64,000 bases of DNA from Nonomuraea sp. PA05 (GCF_008086045.1 NZ_VSEY01000039.1:1-64000); one strand, 5' to 3'; positions 25,741 through 35,491 are shown, counted from the first letter of the stretch. Notes: generated by a model from the letters alone, not told the origin. Numbers and translations are program-made.

Positions 25741-25838
25741 TCACGGTTGTCCAAGGGAAATCCGGTGAGATGCCGGTGCGGACGCGCCACTGTATCCGGG
25801 ACGTAGATCCCGGGAGCCAGGTCGCTTGGTGGCCGTGA
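25741..25838 (+). promoter_or_regulatory. Cobalamin riboswitch (cbtB leader)
   Basis: The conserved core of cobalamin riboswitches is readable: GGGAAATCCGGTGAGATGCC, then GCGCCACTGT, then GGGAGCCAGG. Outer pairing is TCACGG (25741) with CCGTGA (25833). It precedes cbtB by 40 bp and should lower expression of the cobalt transporter and downstream cob genes when B12 is abundant. Confidence 0.9.
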
Positions 25839-25877
25839 CCTCGCTGAACGGGACGCGTCTACCCTGAGGAGGATCAA

Positions 25878-26069
25878 ATGAGTGGACCTTCCACTCCTTC
25901 CGCCGCCATTCCCTTCCCGCGCCTGCGCCCCTGGCTGCCGGCCGTGCCCGTACTGCTGCTCGTCGCGTACCTCGTCCTGATGGACAACGGCGCCGTCTCC
26001 CAGGCGGGGGCGCTGCTGCACGAGCTGATGCACGACGGGCGTCATCTGCTCGGCGTGCCCTGCCACTAG
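25878..26069 (+). CDS. cbtB: Cobalt transporter subunit CbtB
   Basis: A 63-aa single-pass membrane protein with helix VPVLLLVAYLVLMD and the CbtB C-terminal metal-binding signature HELMHDGRHLLGVPCH. It works with CbtA in cobalt uptake for cobalamin synthesis. GAGGAGG precedes the ATG. It lies directly behind the cobalamin riboswitch and 11 bp before cbtA. Confidence 0.92.
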   Translation: MSGPSTPSAAIPFPRLRPWLPAVPVLLLVAYLVLMDNGAVSQAGALLHELMHDGRHLLGVPCH

Positions 26070-26080
26070 AGGGCGCGCGG

Positions 26081-26857
26081 ATGGTACGCATTCTGCTGGT
26101 CAGGGGCCTGCTGGTGGGGTTGCTGGCCGGATTGCTCGCGGGCGGCTTCGCTTTCGTGTTCGGGGAGCCGCATGTGGACGGGGCCATCGCTCTCGAGGAG
26201 GGCGCGGCGGCTTCTGGGCACTCGCACAGTGCTGATGAGGCGGCGGCGGGGCATGATCATGGCGAGGAGGCCGTGATCTCCAGGCCGGTGCAGAAGGCTG
26301 GGCTCTTCCTCGCCACCGGCCTCTACGGGCTGGCCGTCGGCGGCGTCTTCGCGCTCGTGTTCGCCGGGCTGCGAGGACGGGTCGGGCCGCGCTCGGACGG
26401 ACGCCTGGCCCTGGCCGCCGCCGGCACCGCCTGCACCGCCCTCGTCCTCGTCCCCTTCCTGAAATATCCCGCCAACCCACCCGCCGTGGGCGACCCCGAC
26501 ACCATCAACGGCCGCACCCTCCTGTACGTGGTGATCGTCCTGGTCGGCCTGGCCGCCACGGCGATCGCAGTCGCGACGGCCCGGCGGACCGTCTCGGCGG
26601 ACCCCTGGGTGCGGTGGGTGTCGGCCGCCGGGGGCTTCCTCGTTCCGGTCGTCGCGGCGTGGGTGCTGCTGCCGGCGGTCGACGAGGTGCCCGACGGGTT
26701 CCCCGCGACGCTGCTGTGGGAGTTCCGGCTCGCCTCGCTCGGGACGCAGCTCGTTTTCTGGGCGGCGTTCGGGGTGCTGTTCGGCTGGGTGAGCGATCGG
26801 GCGGCGGCACGGGGCGCGGCGTCGGCCGCACGCGTGGTCCAGGCGTCGTCGAGCTGA
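26081..26857 (+). CDS. cbtA: Cobalt transporter subunit CbtA
   Basis: A 258-aa membrane protein with about six transmembrane helices. The loop after helix 1 is His/Asp/Glu-rich (SGHSHSADEAAAGHDHGEE, residues 46-64), typical of CbtA and likely metal-binding. It forms the cobalt importer with CbtB. Confidence 0.92.
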   Translation: MVRILLVRGLLVGLLAGLLAGGFAFVFGEPHVDGAIALEEGAAASGHSHSADEAAAGHDHGEEAVISRPVQKAGLFLATGLYGLAVGGVFALVFAGLRGRVGPRSDGRLALAAAGTACTALVLVPFLKYPANPPAVGDPDTINGRTLLYVVIVLVGLAATAIAVATARRTVSADPWVRWVSAAGGFLVPVVAAWVLLPAVDEVPDGFPATLLWEFRLASLGTQLVFWAAFGVLFGWVSDRAAARGAASAARVVQASSS

Positions 26858-26863
26858 GCCCGG

Positions 26864-27526
26864 GTGTTGTTCATCCGGCACGCGACCACGCCTGGCATGC
26901 GCGCGGCCCGCTTCCCGCGCGCCGGGGCGGCCTCCTTCCCATGCGCCGGAGCGGCCTGCTCTACCGGCGGAGGGGCCAGCTCCTCCGGCGGAGGGGAGGC
27001 CGACCCGGCGAGTCTTGCCAAGGCGGCCTCCGCCGCCGCTCTGCTCCCCCTGGTCGCGGGGCGGCCCGCGTGGGTCTCCCCCGCCAGGGCGGCGTGGCAG
27101 ACCGCTCACGCCCTGGGGCTGGAGCCGCACGTGTGCGCCGCACTCGGGGAGGCGGACTGCGGGCGGTGGGGCGGCCTGCCGTACGAGCAGGTCGCGCGGG
27201 AGGAGCCGGAAGCGCTGGCACGCTGGCTGTCCGACCCGCACGCCGCACCCCACGGCGGTGAGAGCCTGGCCACGCTCGCGCGCCGGGTGGCGACCTGGCT
27301 CGACACCGCCCGAGCCCCTGCCCGGCGCACCCCCTCCGCCACGCCACCCCCGGCGGCGGACGGGATCGTGGTCTGCGACGCCGGCGTCATCAGAGCAGCC
27401 CTCGCCCACGCCCTCGGCCTCACCCCCACAGCCACCGCCCGCTTCGACCTGTCCCCCCTGTCCACCACCGAGCTGCTCCCCACCCGCGACGGCTGGCGGG
27501 TCGCGCACGTCAACCGAAAGGCCTGA
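26864..27526 (+). CDS. CobC-like histidine phosphatase, second catalytic His missing
   Basis: A 220-aa histidine phosphatase superfamily protein. The phosphohistidine motif is FIRHATTPGMR (usual RHG is RHA here), and the LGEADCGRWGG acid region is intact. In the motif that normally reads HGGVIR it has VVCDAGVIRAAL, so the second catalytic His is replaced by Asp. A Cys/Ala/Ser-rich insert follows the first motif. The GTG at 26864 starts 6 bp after cbtA. In this place a CobC-type alpha-ribazole phosphatase is expected, but the lost His questions normal activity. Confidence 0.82.
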   Translation: MLFIRHATTPGMRAARFPRAGAASFPCAGAACSTGGGASSSGGGEADPASLAKAASAAALLPLVAGRPAWVSPARAAWQTAHALGLEPHVCAALGEADCGRWGGLPYEQVAREEPEALARWLSDPHAAPHGGESLATLARRVATWLDTARAPARRTPSATPPPAADGIVVCDAGVIRAALAHALGLTPTATARFDLSPLSTTELLPTRDGWRVAHVNRKA

Positions 27527-27528
27527 CC

Positions 27529-29679
27529 TTGATCGTCACCTACCCGTTCAGCGCCGTGGTCGGCCTCCACGACCTGAAGCTCGCGCTGGTGCTCAACGCC
27601 GTCTCCCCCCGGGTGGGCGGGGTGCTGGTACGCGGCGAGAAGGGAACCGCCAAGTCCACGATCGTCCGCGCCCTGTCGGCCCAGCTGCCCGCCGTGGACG
27701 TGGTGCCGGGCTGCCGGTTCGCCTGCGACCCCGCGGCGCCCGCCCCGGACTGCCCCGACGGCCCGCACGACGCCGGAGCCGAGGGGGTCAGCCGTGCGGC
27801 CGCGCTGGTGGAGCTGCCTGTCGGCGCGTCGGAGGACCGGCTGGTCGGCTCGCTCGACGTGGAACGGGCGCTGACGGAGGGGGTGAAGGCGTTCGAGCCT
27901 GGCCTGCTGGCCGCCGCGCACCGCGGCGTCCTGTACGTGGACGAGGTGAACCTCCTCCACGACCACCTCGTCGACCTCCTCCTGGACGCCGCCGCCCTGG
28001 GCACCTGCTACGTCGAACGCGAGTCCGTGTCCGTCCGCCATGCCGCCCGTTTCCTGCTGGTGGGCACCATGAACCCGGAGGAGGGCGAGCTACGCCCCCA
28101 GCTCCTCGACCGGTTCGGGCTGACCGTCGAGGTGAAGGCGTCCCGCGACCCCGCCGAACGCGCCGAGGTGGTGCGGCGGCGGCTCGCCTTCGACGCCGAC
28201 GCGAAGGGGTTCGCGGCGCGGTGGGCCGATGAGGAGGCGCTGCTCGCCCGGCGGATCGCCGACGCCAGGGCGCGGGTGGCCGGGGTGCGGCTGCCGGACG
28301 CGCGGCTGCGGCAGATCGCGACCGTGTGCGCGGCGTTCGAGGTGGACGGGCTGCGGGCCGACCTCGTCACCGCGAACGCCGCCATCGCCCACGCCGCCTG
28401 GCAGGGCCGCGACAGCGTGACGACCGAGGACGTGCGCGCCGCCGCCCGGCTGTCGTTGCCGCACCGGAGGCGGCGTGACCCGTTCGACGCGCCGGGGCTG
28501 GATGAGGAACCGCTGGAGGAGATGCTGGAGCGGACGTCCGGTGACGACGACCCGTCCGACGACGACCCGTCCGACGACGACCCGGACGGCGGCCCCTCCG
28601 ACGGCGGCCCCTCCGACGGCGGCCCTGACCGGCCCTTCGGGGCTGACGACGGCGGGCCGTCCGCCGGTGGCGAGGCGGGGCAGAGCGGCGCGGCGGGGCA
28701 GAGCGGCGCGGCGGAGGGGGCGGCCGGTGGTGACCGCGGTGACTCCCCCGCAGCAGGTGGCCGCCCGGCGGACCCGGCTGACGGCTCAGCGGACGCGGGC
28801 GACGGCGACGGCGCCCTGCGGGTGGCCGCGGTGGCGCGCCCGTACCGGGTCCCGTTGCTGGAGGTGCCGGGCGTCGGCGAAGGAGCGGCCGGGCGCAGGT
28901 CCAGGTCACGCACGTCGCAGGGCCGGGCCACCGGCGCACGCCGCCCATCGGGCCAGGTACGCGACCTGCACGTGGCGGCCACGATGCGAGCCGCGGCACC
29001 GTACCAAAGGGAACGCGGACGAAGCGGCCCAGGGCTGGTGCTGCGCGGCGACGACCTGCGCGAGGTGGTGCGGGAGGGCAGGGAGGGCAACCTCGTCCTG
29101 TTCGTGGTGGACGCGAGCGGCTCGATGGCGGCCCGCAAACGGATGACCGCGGTCAAGACGGCCGTGCTGAGCCTGCTGCTCGACGCCTACCAGCGGCGCG
29201 ACAAGGTGGGGCTGGTCACGTTCAGGGGAGCGGGGGCCGAGGTGGCGCTGCCGCCGACGTCGTCGGTGGAGGTGGGGGCGGCGCGGCTGCGTACGCTGGC
29301 CACCGGCGGGCGCACGCCCCTGGCGGCGGGGCTGGCGCGGGCGGCGGAGGTGCTGCGCGTCGAACGGCTGCGCGACCCCGCCAGGCGGCCGCTGCTCGTC
29401 CTGGTGACGGATGGGCGCGCCACGGCGGGCGGCGACGTGGAGCGGGCGGCGGCTCTCCTGGACGGCACGGCCGCGGTCGTCGTGGACTGCGAGAGCGGGC
29501 CGGTGCGGCTCGGCCTGGCGGTGCGGCTGGCGGCGCGGTTGCGGGCGCGGCTCGTACCTCTCGACTCGCTGACCGACCTCGGGTCGGTCGTCCACGACCA
29601 CAGGACGCATGGCCACAGGACGCACGACCACAGGACACAGAACCTCACCAGGCCCCAAAGCCGCAGGAAGGCGGGTTGA
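27529..29679 (+). CDS. Cobaltochelatase ChlID-type subunit (AAA+ plus VWA)
   Basis: A 716-aa fusion of the magnesium-chelatase I and D modules. The N-terminal AAA+ ATPase has Walker A RGEKGTAKST (about 36-45) and Walker B GVLYVDEVNLL (about 138-148). An acidic DDDPSDDDP and Gly/Ser-rich linker follows, then a C-terminal VWA domain with MIDAS motif DASGSMA. It should power cobalt insertion by CobN into hydrogenobyrinate a,c-diamide, taking the place of CobS and CobT. The tail carries a HDHRTHGHRTHDHRT repeat. The start is a TTG at 27529, two bases after the phosphatase stop. Confidence 0.92.
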   Translation: MIVTYPFSAVVGLHDLKLALVLNAVSPRVGGVLVRGEKGTAKSTIVRALSAQLPAVDVVPGCRFACDPAAPAPDCPDGPHDAGAEGVSRAAALVELPVGASEDRLVGSLDVERALTEGVKAFEPGLLAAAHRGVLYVDEVNLLHDHLVDLLLDAAALGTCYVERESVSVRHAARFLLVGTMNPEEGELRPQLLDRFGLTVEVKASRDPAERAEVVRRRLAFDADAKGFAARWADEEALLARRIADARARVAGVRLPDARLRQIATVCAAFEVDGLRADLVTANAAIAHAAWQGRDSVTTEDVRAAARLSLPHRRRRDPFDAPGLDEEPLEEMLERTSGDDDPSDDDPSDDDPDGGPSDGGPSDGGPDRPFGADDGGPSAGGEAGQSGAAGQSGAAEGAAGGDRGDSPAAGGRPADPADGSADAGDGDGALRVAAVARPYRVPLLEVPGVGEGAAGRRSRSRTSQGRATGARRPSGQVRDLHVAATMRAAAPYQRERGRSGPGLVLRGDDLREVVREGREGNLVLFVVDASGSMAARKRMTAVKTAVLSLLLDAYQRRDKVGLVTFRGAGAEVALPPTSSVEVGAARLRTLATGGRTPLAAGLARAAEVLRVERLRDPARRPLLVLVTDGRATAGGDVERAAALLDGTAAVVVDCESGPVRLGLAVRLAARLRARLVPLDSLTDLGSVVHDHRTHGHRTHDHRTQNLTRPQSRRKAG

Positions 29680-29681
29680 TC

Positions 29682-30284
29682 GTGCCGCAGGGAAAACCGG
29701 CCGTGGTCCCCGACGACGGCCTCACCACCCGGCAGCGCCGCACCAGGCCGCTGCTGATCGTGCACACCGGCCCGGGCAAGGGCAAGTCCACGGCCGCGTT
29801 CGGCATGGCGTTGCGGGCCTGGAACCAGGGCTGGCCGGTCGGGGTGTTCCAGTTCGTGAAGTCGGCGAAGTGGCGCATCGGCGAGGAGCGGGCGCTCAAG
29901 GTGCTCGGGGACAGCGGCGAGGGCGGCCCGGTGACCTGGCACAAGATGGGCGAGGGCTGGTCGTGGATCCAGCGGCCCGGCGCCGAGGAGGATCACGCGG
30001 CCGACGCGAGGGAGGGCTGGGAGCAGATCAAGCGGGATCTGGCGGCGCAGACGTACCGGTTCTACGTGCTGGACGAGTTCACGTACCCGCTGAAGTGGGG
30101 CTGGCTGGACGTCGACGACGTGCTGGCGGCGCTCACGGGCCGGCCGGGGAACCAGCATGTCGTGATCACCGGCAGGGACGCGCCCGAGCGGCTGGTCGAG
30201 GCGGCGGATCTGGTGACGGAGATGGGCAAGGTACGCCATCCCATGGACGCCGGGCAGAAGGGCCAGAAGGGCATCGAGTGGTGA
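29682..30284 (+). CDS. cobO: Cob(I)yrinic acid a,c-diamide adenosyltransferase
   Basis: A 200-aa BtuR/CobO-family enzyme that adds the adenosyl group to cobalt. The P-loop GPGKGKST lies near residue 30; DEFTYPLKWGWLD and the C-terminal MGKVRHPMDAGQKGQKGIEW tail are typical. I prefer GTG at 29682 (MPQGKPAVVPDDGLTTRQRR) over TTG at 29676: spacing from AGGAAGG fits better and family members begin this way. The gene follows chlID by 2 bp and overlaps cobB. Confidence 0.94.
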   Translation: MPQGKPAVVPDDGLTTRQRRTRPLLIVHTGPGKGKSTAAFGMALRAWNQGWPVGVFQFVKSAKWRIGEERALKVLGDSGEGGPVTWHKMGEGWSWIQRPGAEEDHAADAREGWEQIKRDLAAQTYRFYVLDEFTYPLKWGWLDVDDVLAALTGRPGNQHVVITGRDAPERLVEAADLVTEMGKVRHPMDAGQKGQKGIEW

Positions 30285-31693
30285 CGATCCCGCGGCTGGT
30301 CGTCGCCGCGCCCTCGTCCGGGAGCGGCAAGACGACGCTCGCCACCGGGCTGATGGCGGCGCTGCGGGCGCGCGGCCTGCGGGTCTCGCCGCACAAGGTG
30401 GGCCCGGACTACATCGACCCCGGCTACCACGCGCTGGCCACCGGGCGGCCAGGGCGGAACCTGGATCCGTGGCTGCAGGGCGAGGAGCGGGTGGTGCCGC
30501 TGTTCCTGCACGGGGCGGCCGGGTGCGAGGTGGCCGTGGTCGAGGGCGTGATGGGGCTGTTCGACGGCCGGGGCGACACGGACTTCGCCTCGACGGCGCA
30601 CGTCGCCCGGCTGCTGGACGCGCCGGTGGTGCTGGTGGTGGACGCGGCGCGGCAGAGCCGGTCGGTGGCGGCGGTGGTGCACGGGTTCGCGACGTTCGAC
30701 CCGCGGGTGCGGGTGGGCGGGGTGGTGCTCAACCGGGTGGGGTCGGATCGGCACGCGGAGTTGTGCCGGTCGGCGCTGGCCGGGGTGGGGGTGCCGGTGC
30801 TGGGGGCGGTGCGGCGGGACGACGCGGTGTTCACGCCGTCGCGGCATCTGGGGCTGGTGCCCGCGGCTGAGCGGCGGGACGAGGCGGTGGACGCGGTGGA
30901 GCGGCTGGCCGCGCTGATCGCCCGGTCGTGCGACCTTGACGCGCTGATGCGGCTGGCCAGGTCGGCGGCGCCGCTGGACGCGTCCGCGTGGGATCCGGTC
31001 AGCGCCGCGACGGGTGACGACGGCGCGCGACAGGGCCGCACGATGGTCGCGGGCGGTCGCGCCAGCGGGCCATCCGGTCGCGTCGGCGACCTGGCGCGGG
31101 CGCGGCCCGTGGTGGCGGTGGCCGGTGGGGCGGCGTTCACGTTCGGCTACGCCGAGCACGTCGAGCTGCTGCGCGCGGCGGGCGCGGACGCCGTCACCTT
31201 CGACCCGCTGCGCGACGAACGCCTCCCCCCAGGCACGGCCGCCCTGGTGATCGGCGGCGGCTTCCCCGAGGTGTACGCCGCCGAACTGGCCGCCAACACC
31301 CCTCTGCGCACGCAGGTCGCCGCCTTCGACGGCCCGATCGTCGCCGAGTGCGCGGGGCTGCTGTACCTGTGCGACGAGCTGGACGGCCGCCGCATGTGCG
31401 GGCGCGTCCCCGGCCGCGCCTCGATGACGTCCCGGCTCACGCTCGGCTACCGGGAGGCCGTCGCGCTCGCCCGCACCCCGCTGACGAGGCCCGGCGAACG
31501 CCTGCGCGGCCACGAGTTCCACCGCACCACCGTCGAGTACGCGGCCGGCCCGCTGTTCCGCCACGAGGGCGGCGCCGACGGGTACGGCGATCCTGGCGTG
31601 ACCGCGTCCTACCTGCATCTGCACTGGGCGGGCACGCCGTGGACGGCTCAGCGGCTGGTGTCGTCCTCCAGGTCGCCTTCCGTCTTGAGGTAG
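30281..31693 (+). CDS. cobB: Cobyrinate/hydrogenobyrinate a,c-diamide synthase
   Basis: A 470-aa glutamine-dependent amidotransferase. The N-terminal P-loop SSGSGKTT and HKVGPDYIDPGYH form the ATP-dependent synthetase. The C-terminal class I glutaminase-like domain has IVAECAGLLYL with the nucleophile Cys and a late His (ASYLHLHWAG). It amidates the a and c carboxylates. The GTG overlaps the cobO stop (GTGA). Its 3' end overlaps convergent cobN by 46 bp. Confidence 0.94.
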   Translation: MTIPRLVVAAPSSGSGKTTLATGLMAALRARGLRVSPHKVGPDYIDPGYHALATGRPGRNLDPWLQGEERVVPLFLHGAAGCEVAVVEGVMGLFDGRGDTDFASTAHVARLLDAPVVLVVDAARQSRSVAAVVHGFATFDPRVRVGGVVLNRVGSDRHAELCRSALAGVGVPVLGAVRRDDAVFTPSRHLGLVPAAERRDEAVDAVERLAALIARSCDLDALMRLARSAAPLDASAWDPVSAATGDDGARQGRTMVAGGRASGPSGRVGDLARARPVVAVAGGAAFTFGYAEHVELLRAAGADAVTFDPLRDERLPPGTAALVIGGGFPEVYAAELAANTPLRTQVAAFDGPIVAECAGLLYLCDELDGRRMCGRVPGRASMTSRLTLGYREAVALARTPLTRPGERLRGHEFHRTTVEYAAGPLFRHEGGADGYGDPGVTASYLHLHWAGTPWTAQRLVSSSRSPSVLR

Positions 31694-34600
31694 ACCTCCT
31701 GCAGCCCGCGCAGCACGCCGGGATCCGGGTGCTCCCACATGCCGCGCTCGGCGGCCTCCAGGAGGCGTTCGGCGATGCCGTGCAGGGCCCACGGGTTCGA
31801 CTCGGCCATGAACGCCTGGTTCTCGGGGTCGAGCACGTACGTCTCGGTCAGTTTGTCGTACATCCAGTCGGCGACCACCCCCGTGGTGGCGTCGTAGCCG
31901 AACAGGTAGTCGACGGTGGCGGCCAGCTCGAACGCGCCCTTGTAGCCGTGCCGCCGCATCGCCGCCAGCCAGCGCGGGTTGACGACCCTGGCGCGGAAGA
32001 TCCGCGAGGTCTCCTCGGAGAGCGTTCTGGTGCGGACGGCGTCGGGCCGGGTGCTGTCGCCCACGTAGGCGGCCGGAGCCTTGCCGGTGAGGGCGCGGAC
32101 GGTGGCGACCATGCCCCCGTGGTACTGGAAGTAGTCGTCGGAGTCGGCGATGTCGTGCTCGCGGCTGTCGACGTTCTTGGCGGCCACGGCGATGCGGCGG
32201 TAGGCGTCCTCCATCTGCGGGCGGGCGGCCACGCCGTCGAGGCCGCGGCCGTAGGCGTAGCCGCCCCACACCGCGTACACCTCGGCCAGGTCCGCGTCGT
32301 CGCGCCAGTTGCGGCTGTCGATCAGCGGCAGCAGCCCCGCCCCGTACGCGCCGGGCGCCGACCCGAAGATCCGCATCGTGGCCTGGCGCTCATCGGCCGG
32401 GGTCTGCGCCACGTGGGCGCGCACGTAGTTGTGCTCGTGCGGCTCGTCCAGGGCCGCCACCAGCCGTACGGCGTCGTCGAGCATCGCCACCACGTGCGGG
32501 AACGCGTCCCGGAAGAAGCCGCTGATGCGGACCGTCACGTCGATCCTGGGCCGGGCCAGCTCGGCGAGCGGGATCGGCTCCAGGCGGGTGACGCGGCGGG
32601 ACGCCTCGTCCCACTCGGGACGGACGCCGAGCAGCGCCAGCACCTCCGCCACGTCGTCGCCCGCCGTCCGCATGGCGGAGGTGCCCCACACGGACAGGCC
32701 CACGGAACGCGGCCAGTCCCCCGTGTCGGCGCGGTAGCGCTCCAGCAGCGACTCCGCCATCGCCTGGCCGGTCTCCCAGGCCAGCTTGCTGGGCACCGCC
32801 CTGGGGTCGACCGAGTAGAAGTTACGGCCGGTCGGCAGGACGTTGACCAGGCCGCGCAGGGGTGAGCCGCTGGGGCCTGCCGGGACGTAGCCGCCGTTCA
32901 GGGCGTGCAGGACGTGGTCGAGCTCGTCGGTGGTGCGGGCCAGGCGGGGGATCAGCTCGGTGGCGGCGAAGGTGAGGATGCGGGTGACCAGGCGGGGGTC
33001 GGGTGCGGGGGTGCGGGACGGGGGCACGGGCACGCCCTCCGCGCCCGCCTCCCCGAGCACGGCGCGGACGACCTCCGCGCCCGCCTCCCCGAGCACGGCG
33101 CGGACGACCTCCGCGCCCGCCTCCCCGAGCACGGCGCGGCTGACCTCCGGGGCCGCCTCCACCGCCCAGCCCCGCGCCTCCATCCCTTCCACCAGCGCCC
33201 GGGCGACCCCCTCGGCCCGATCCACGGCCCCCAGCCCGGCCGTACCGTCCTCCACCAGCCCGAGCGCCTCACGCAGCCCCGGCAACGTCTCCCGCCCGGC
33301 CCACAACTGCCGCGCCCGCAACATGGCCAGCACCAGATCGACCCGCGCCGCGCCCTCCGGCGCCTGCCCGAGCACGTGCAGCCCATCGCGGATCTGCGCG
33401 TCCTTCACCTCGCACAGCCACCCGTCCACGTGCAGCAGGAAGTCGTCGAACTCGCTGTCGTGCGGCCGATCCGCCAGCCCCAGGTCGTGGTCGAGCCGGG
33501 CGGCCTGGATCAGCGTCCAGATCTGCGCCCGGATGGCGGGCAGCTTGGCGGGGTCCATGGCGGCGATCGTGGCGTGCTCGTCGAGGAGCTGCTCCAGGCG
33601 GGCGATGTCCCCGTACGTGTCCGCCCTGGCCATCGGCGGCACCAGGTGGTCCACCAGCACGGCGTGCGCCCGCCGCTTGGCCTGGGTGCCTTCGCCGGGG
33701 TCGTTCACCAGGAAGGGGTAGACCAGCGGCAGGTCGCCGATCGCCGCGTCGGTGGCGCACGCCGCGGACATGCCCGCCGACTTGCCCGGCAGCCACTCCA
33801 GGTTGCCGTGCTTGCCCACGTGCACCATGGCGTGCGCGCCGAACTCGTCCGACAGCCACCGGTACGCGGCCAGGTAGTGGTGGCTGGGCGGCAGGTCGGG
33901 GTCGTGGTAGATGGCGATCGGGTTCTCGCCGAAGCCGCGCGGCGGCTGGACCATGACGACGAGGTTCCCGGCGCGCAGCGCGGCGAGCACGATGTCGCCC
34001 TCGTGCACGAACAGCTCGCCGGGCGGCGGCCCCCAGTGGCGTTCCATCGCGTGCCGCAGGTCCTCGGGCAGCGTCCGGTACCACCGCTCGTAGGAGGCGG
34101 CGGAGATCCGTACCGGATTGCCCGCCAGATGCTCCTCGGTCAGCCAGTCCTGGTCCTGGCCGCCGGCGGCGATCAGCGCGTGGATGAGCGCGTCGCCGTC
34201 CTGCTCGGCCACGCCGGGGAAGCCGTCGCCCAGGTCGTATCCGGCCTCGGCGAGCCTGGACAGCAGCCGCACGGTGCTGGCGGGCGTGTCGAGTCCGACG
34301 GCGTTGCCGACGCGGGAGTGCTTGGTCGGGTACGCCGACAGCATCACGACCAGCCGCCGCCCGGCGGGCGGGACGTGGCGCAGCAGGCCGTGCCGCACCG
34401 CGATCCCGGCCACCCGGGCGGCCCGCTCGGGGTCGGCCTCGTAGACGGTCAGCCCGTCCTCGTCGATCTCCTTGAACGAGAACGGCACCGTGATGATCCG
34501 TCCGTCGAACTCGGGTATCGCCACCTGCGAGGCGGCGTCCAGCGGCGACAGGCCGTCGTCGTTCTCCTCCCACGCCTGCTTGCTCGTGGTCAGGCAGAGC

Positions 34601-35436
34601 CCTTGCAGGATGGGCACGTCGAGTGCGGCCAGCGCGCCGACGTCCCACGCCTCGTCGTCGCCGCCCGCGCCCGCGGTGGCGGGCCGGGCGCCGCCGGCCG
34701 CCAGCACCGTCACCACCAGCGCGTCGGCGGCTCGGAGCGCTTCGAGCAGGCCGGGTTCGGCGGTGCGCAGGGACGAGCAGTAGATCGGCATGGCCTGGCC
34801 GCCGGCGTCCTCGATCGCCGAGCAGAGCGCTTCGACGAACGCGGTGTTGCCCGCCAGGTGGTGCGCCCGGTAGTAGAGCACCCCGATCACGGGCCCGCCC
34901 CGCACCCCGGCCTCCCGCTCCAGCCTCCCCGTCCCGGCCTCCCGCTCCAGCCTCCCCGTCCCGGCCTCCCGCTCCAGCCTCCCCGTCCCGGCCTCACGCT
35001 CCAGCCTCCCCCAGGACGGCGTCGGTGCGGGCGGCGCGAAACCGTGGCCGGTCAGCAGCACGGTGTCGGACAGGAACGCGTGCAGCTCCGCCAGGTTCGC
35101 CGGCCCACCGTGGGCAAGGTAGGCGTGCGCCTGCGCACAGACGCCGCCACTCACCGTGGACAGCTCCATCAACTCGGCGTCGGGCGCCTGCTCACCACCC
35201 AGCACCACCACCGGCACGGGTCCGGCCAGCAGCGCGTCCAGCCCCTCCGCCCAGGCCCGCCGCCCGCCGAGCAGGCGCACCACGACCAGCTCCACGCCCT
35301 CCAGCAGCGCGGGCAGATCGCCGGGGACGAGCCTGGCCGGGTTGCCCAGCCGGTAGGGGACGGTGCTCGCGCGTGCGCTGAGCAGGTCGGTGTCCGAAGT
35401 CGAGAGCAGCAGGACGGTACGGCTGTCGCCAGGCAC
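31648..35436 (-). CDS. cobN: Cobaltochelatase subunit CobN
   Basis: A 1262-aa large subunit of the aerobic cobaltochelatase, the BchH/CobN family protein that binds the corrinoid and receives cobalt. Family sequence is clear across the length (VMLSAYPTKHSRVGNAVGLD; HVGKHGNLEWLPGKSAG; DYLFGYDATTGVVADWMYDK). It is slightly long because of two in-frame repeat arrays near residues 143-176 and 765-800. The GTG at 35436 follows GGGAGGAT. It has its own upstream cobalamin riboswitch on the same strand. The ChlID partner is encoded at 27529. Confidence 0.95.
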   Translation of the reverse strand: MPGDSRTVLLLSTSDTDLLSARASTVPYRLGNPARLVPGDLPALLEGVELVVVRLLGGRRAWAEGLDALLAGPVPVVVLGGEQAPDAELMELSTVSGGVCAQAHAYLAHGGPANLAELHAFLSDTVLLTGHGFAPPAPTPSWGRLEREAGTGRLEREAGTGRLEREAGTGRLEREAGVRGGPVIGVLYYRAHHLAGNTAFVEALCSAIEDAGGQAMPIYCSSLRTAEPGLLEALRAADALVVTVLAAGGARPATAGAGGDDEAWDVGALAALDVPILQGLCLTTSKQAWEENDDGLSPLDAASQVAIPEFDGRIITVPFSFKEIDEDGLTVYEADPERAARVAGIAVRHGLLRHVPPAGRRLVVMLSAYPTKHSRVGNAVGLDTPASTVRLLSRLAEAGYDLGDGFPGVAEQDGDALIHALIAAGGQDQDWLTEEHLAGNPVRISAASYERWYRTLPEDLRHAMERHWGPPPGELFVHEGDIVLAALRAGNLVVMVQPPRGFGENPIAIYHDPDLPPSHHYLAAYRWLSDEFGAHAMVHVGKHGNLEWLPGKSAGMSAACATDAAIGDLPLVYPFLVNDPGEGTQAKRRAHAVLVDHLVPPMARADTYGDIARLEQLLDEHATIAAMDPAKLPAIRAQIWTLIQAARLDHDLGLADRPHDSEFDDFLLHVDGWLCEVKDAQIRDGLHVLGQAPEGAARVDLVLAMLRARQLWAGRETLPGLREALGLVEDGTAGLGAVDRAEGVARALVEGMEARGWAVEAAPEVSRAVLGEAGAEVVRAVLGEAGAEVVRAVLGEAGAEGVPVPPSRTPAPDPRLVTRILTFAATELIPRLARTTDELDHVLHALNGGYVPAGPSGSPLRGLVNVLPTGRNFYSVDPRAVPSKLAWETGQAMAESLLERYRADTGDWPRSVGLSVWGTSAMRTAGDDVAEVLALLGVRPEWDEASRRVTRLEPIPLAELARPRIDVTVRISGFFRDAFPHVVAMLDDAVRLVAALDEPHEHNYVRAHVAQTPADERQATMRIFGSAPGAYGAGLLPLIDSRNWRDDADLAEVYAVWGGYAYGRGLDGVAARPQMEDAYRRIAVAAKNVDSREHDIADSDDYFQYHGGMVATVRALTGKAPAAYVGDSTRPDAVRTRTLSEETSRIFRARVVNPRWLAAMRRHGYKGAFELAATVDYLFGYDATTGVVADWMYDKLTETYVLDPENQAFMAESNPWALHGIAERLLEAAERGMWEHPDPGVLRGLQEVYLKTEGDLEDDTSR
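33037..33144. repeat. 36-bp in-frame triplicate in cobN
   Basis: Three copies of a 36-bp unit, the first two near perfect, encode AVLGEAGAEVVR repeats ahead of a conserved CobN block. The period keeps the reading frame. Confidence 0.9.
34909..35009. repeat. 27-bp in-frame repeat in cobN
   Basis: Three full and one partial 27-bp units encode GRLEREAGT repeats in an N-terminal linker of CobN. Units are almost identical, indicating recent expansion. Confidence 0.9.
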
Positions 35437-35491
35437 GGCGCAATCCTCCCTCGGGGTCCTCGCCCCGGTCGCGGGTGATGCGACGGCAGGA

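Noticed and set aside
33037..35009. Regular repeats in cobN as a CRISPR array
   Set aside because: Units are directly adjacent without unique spacers and lie in frame within CobN.
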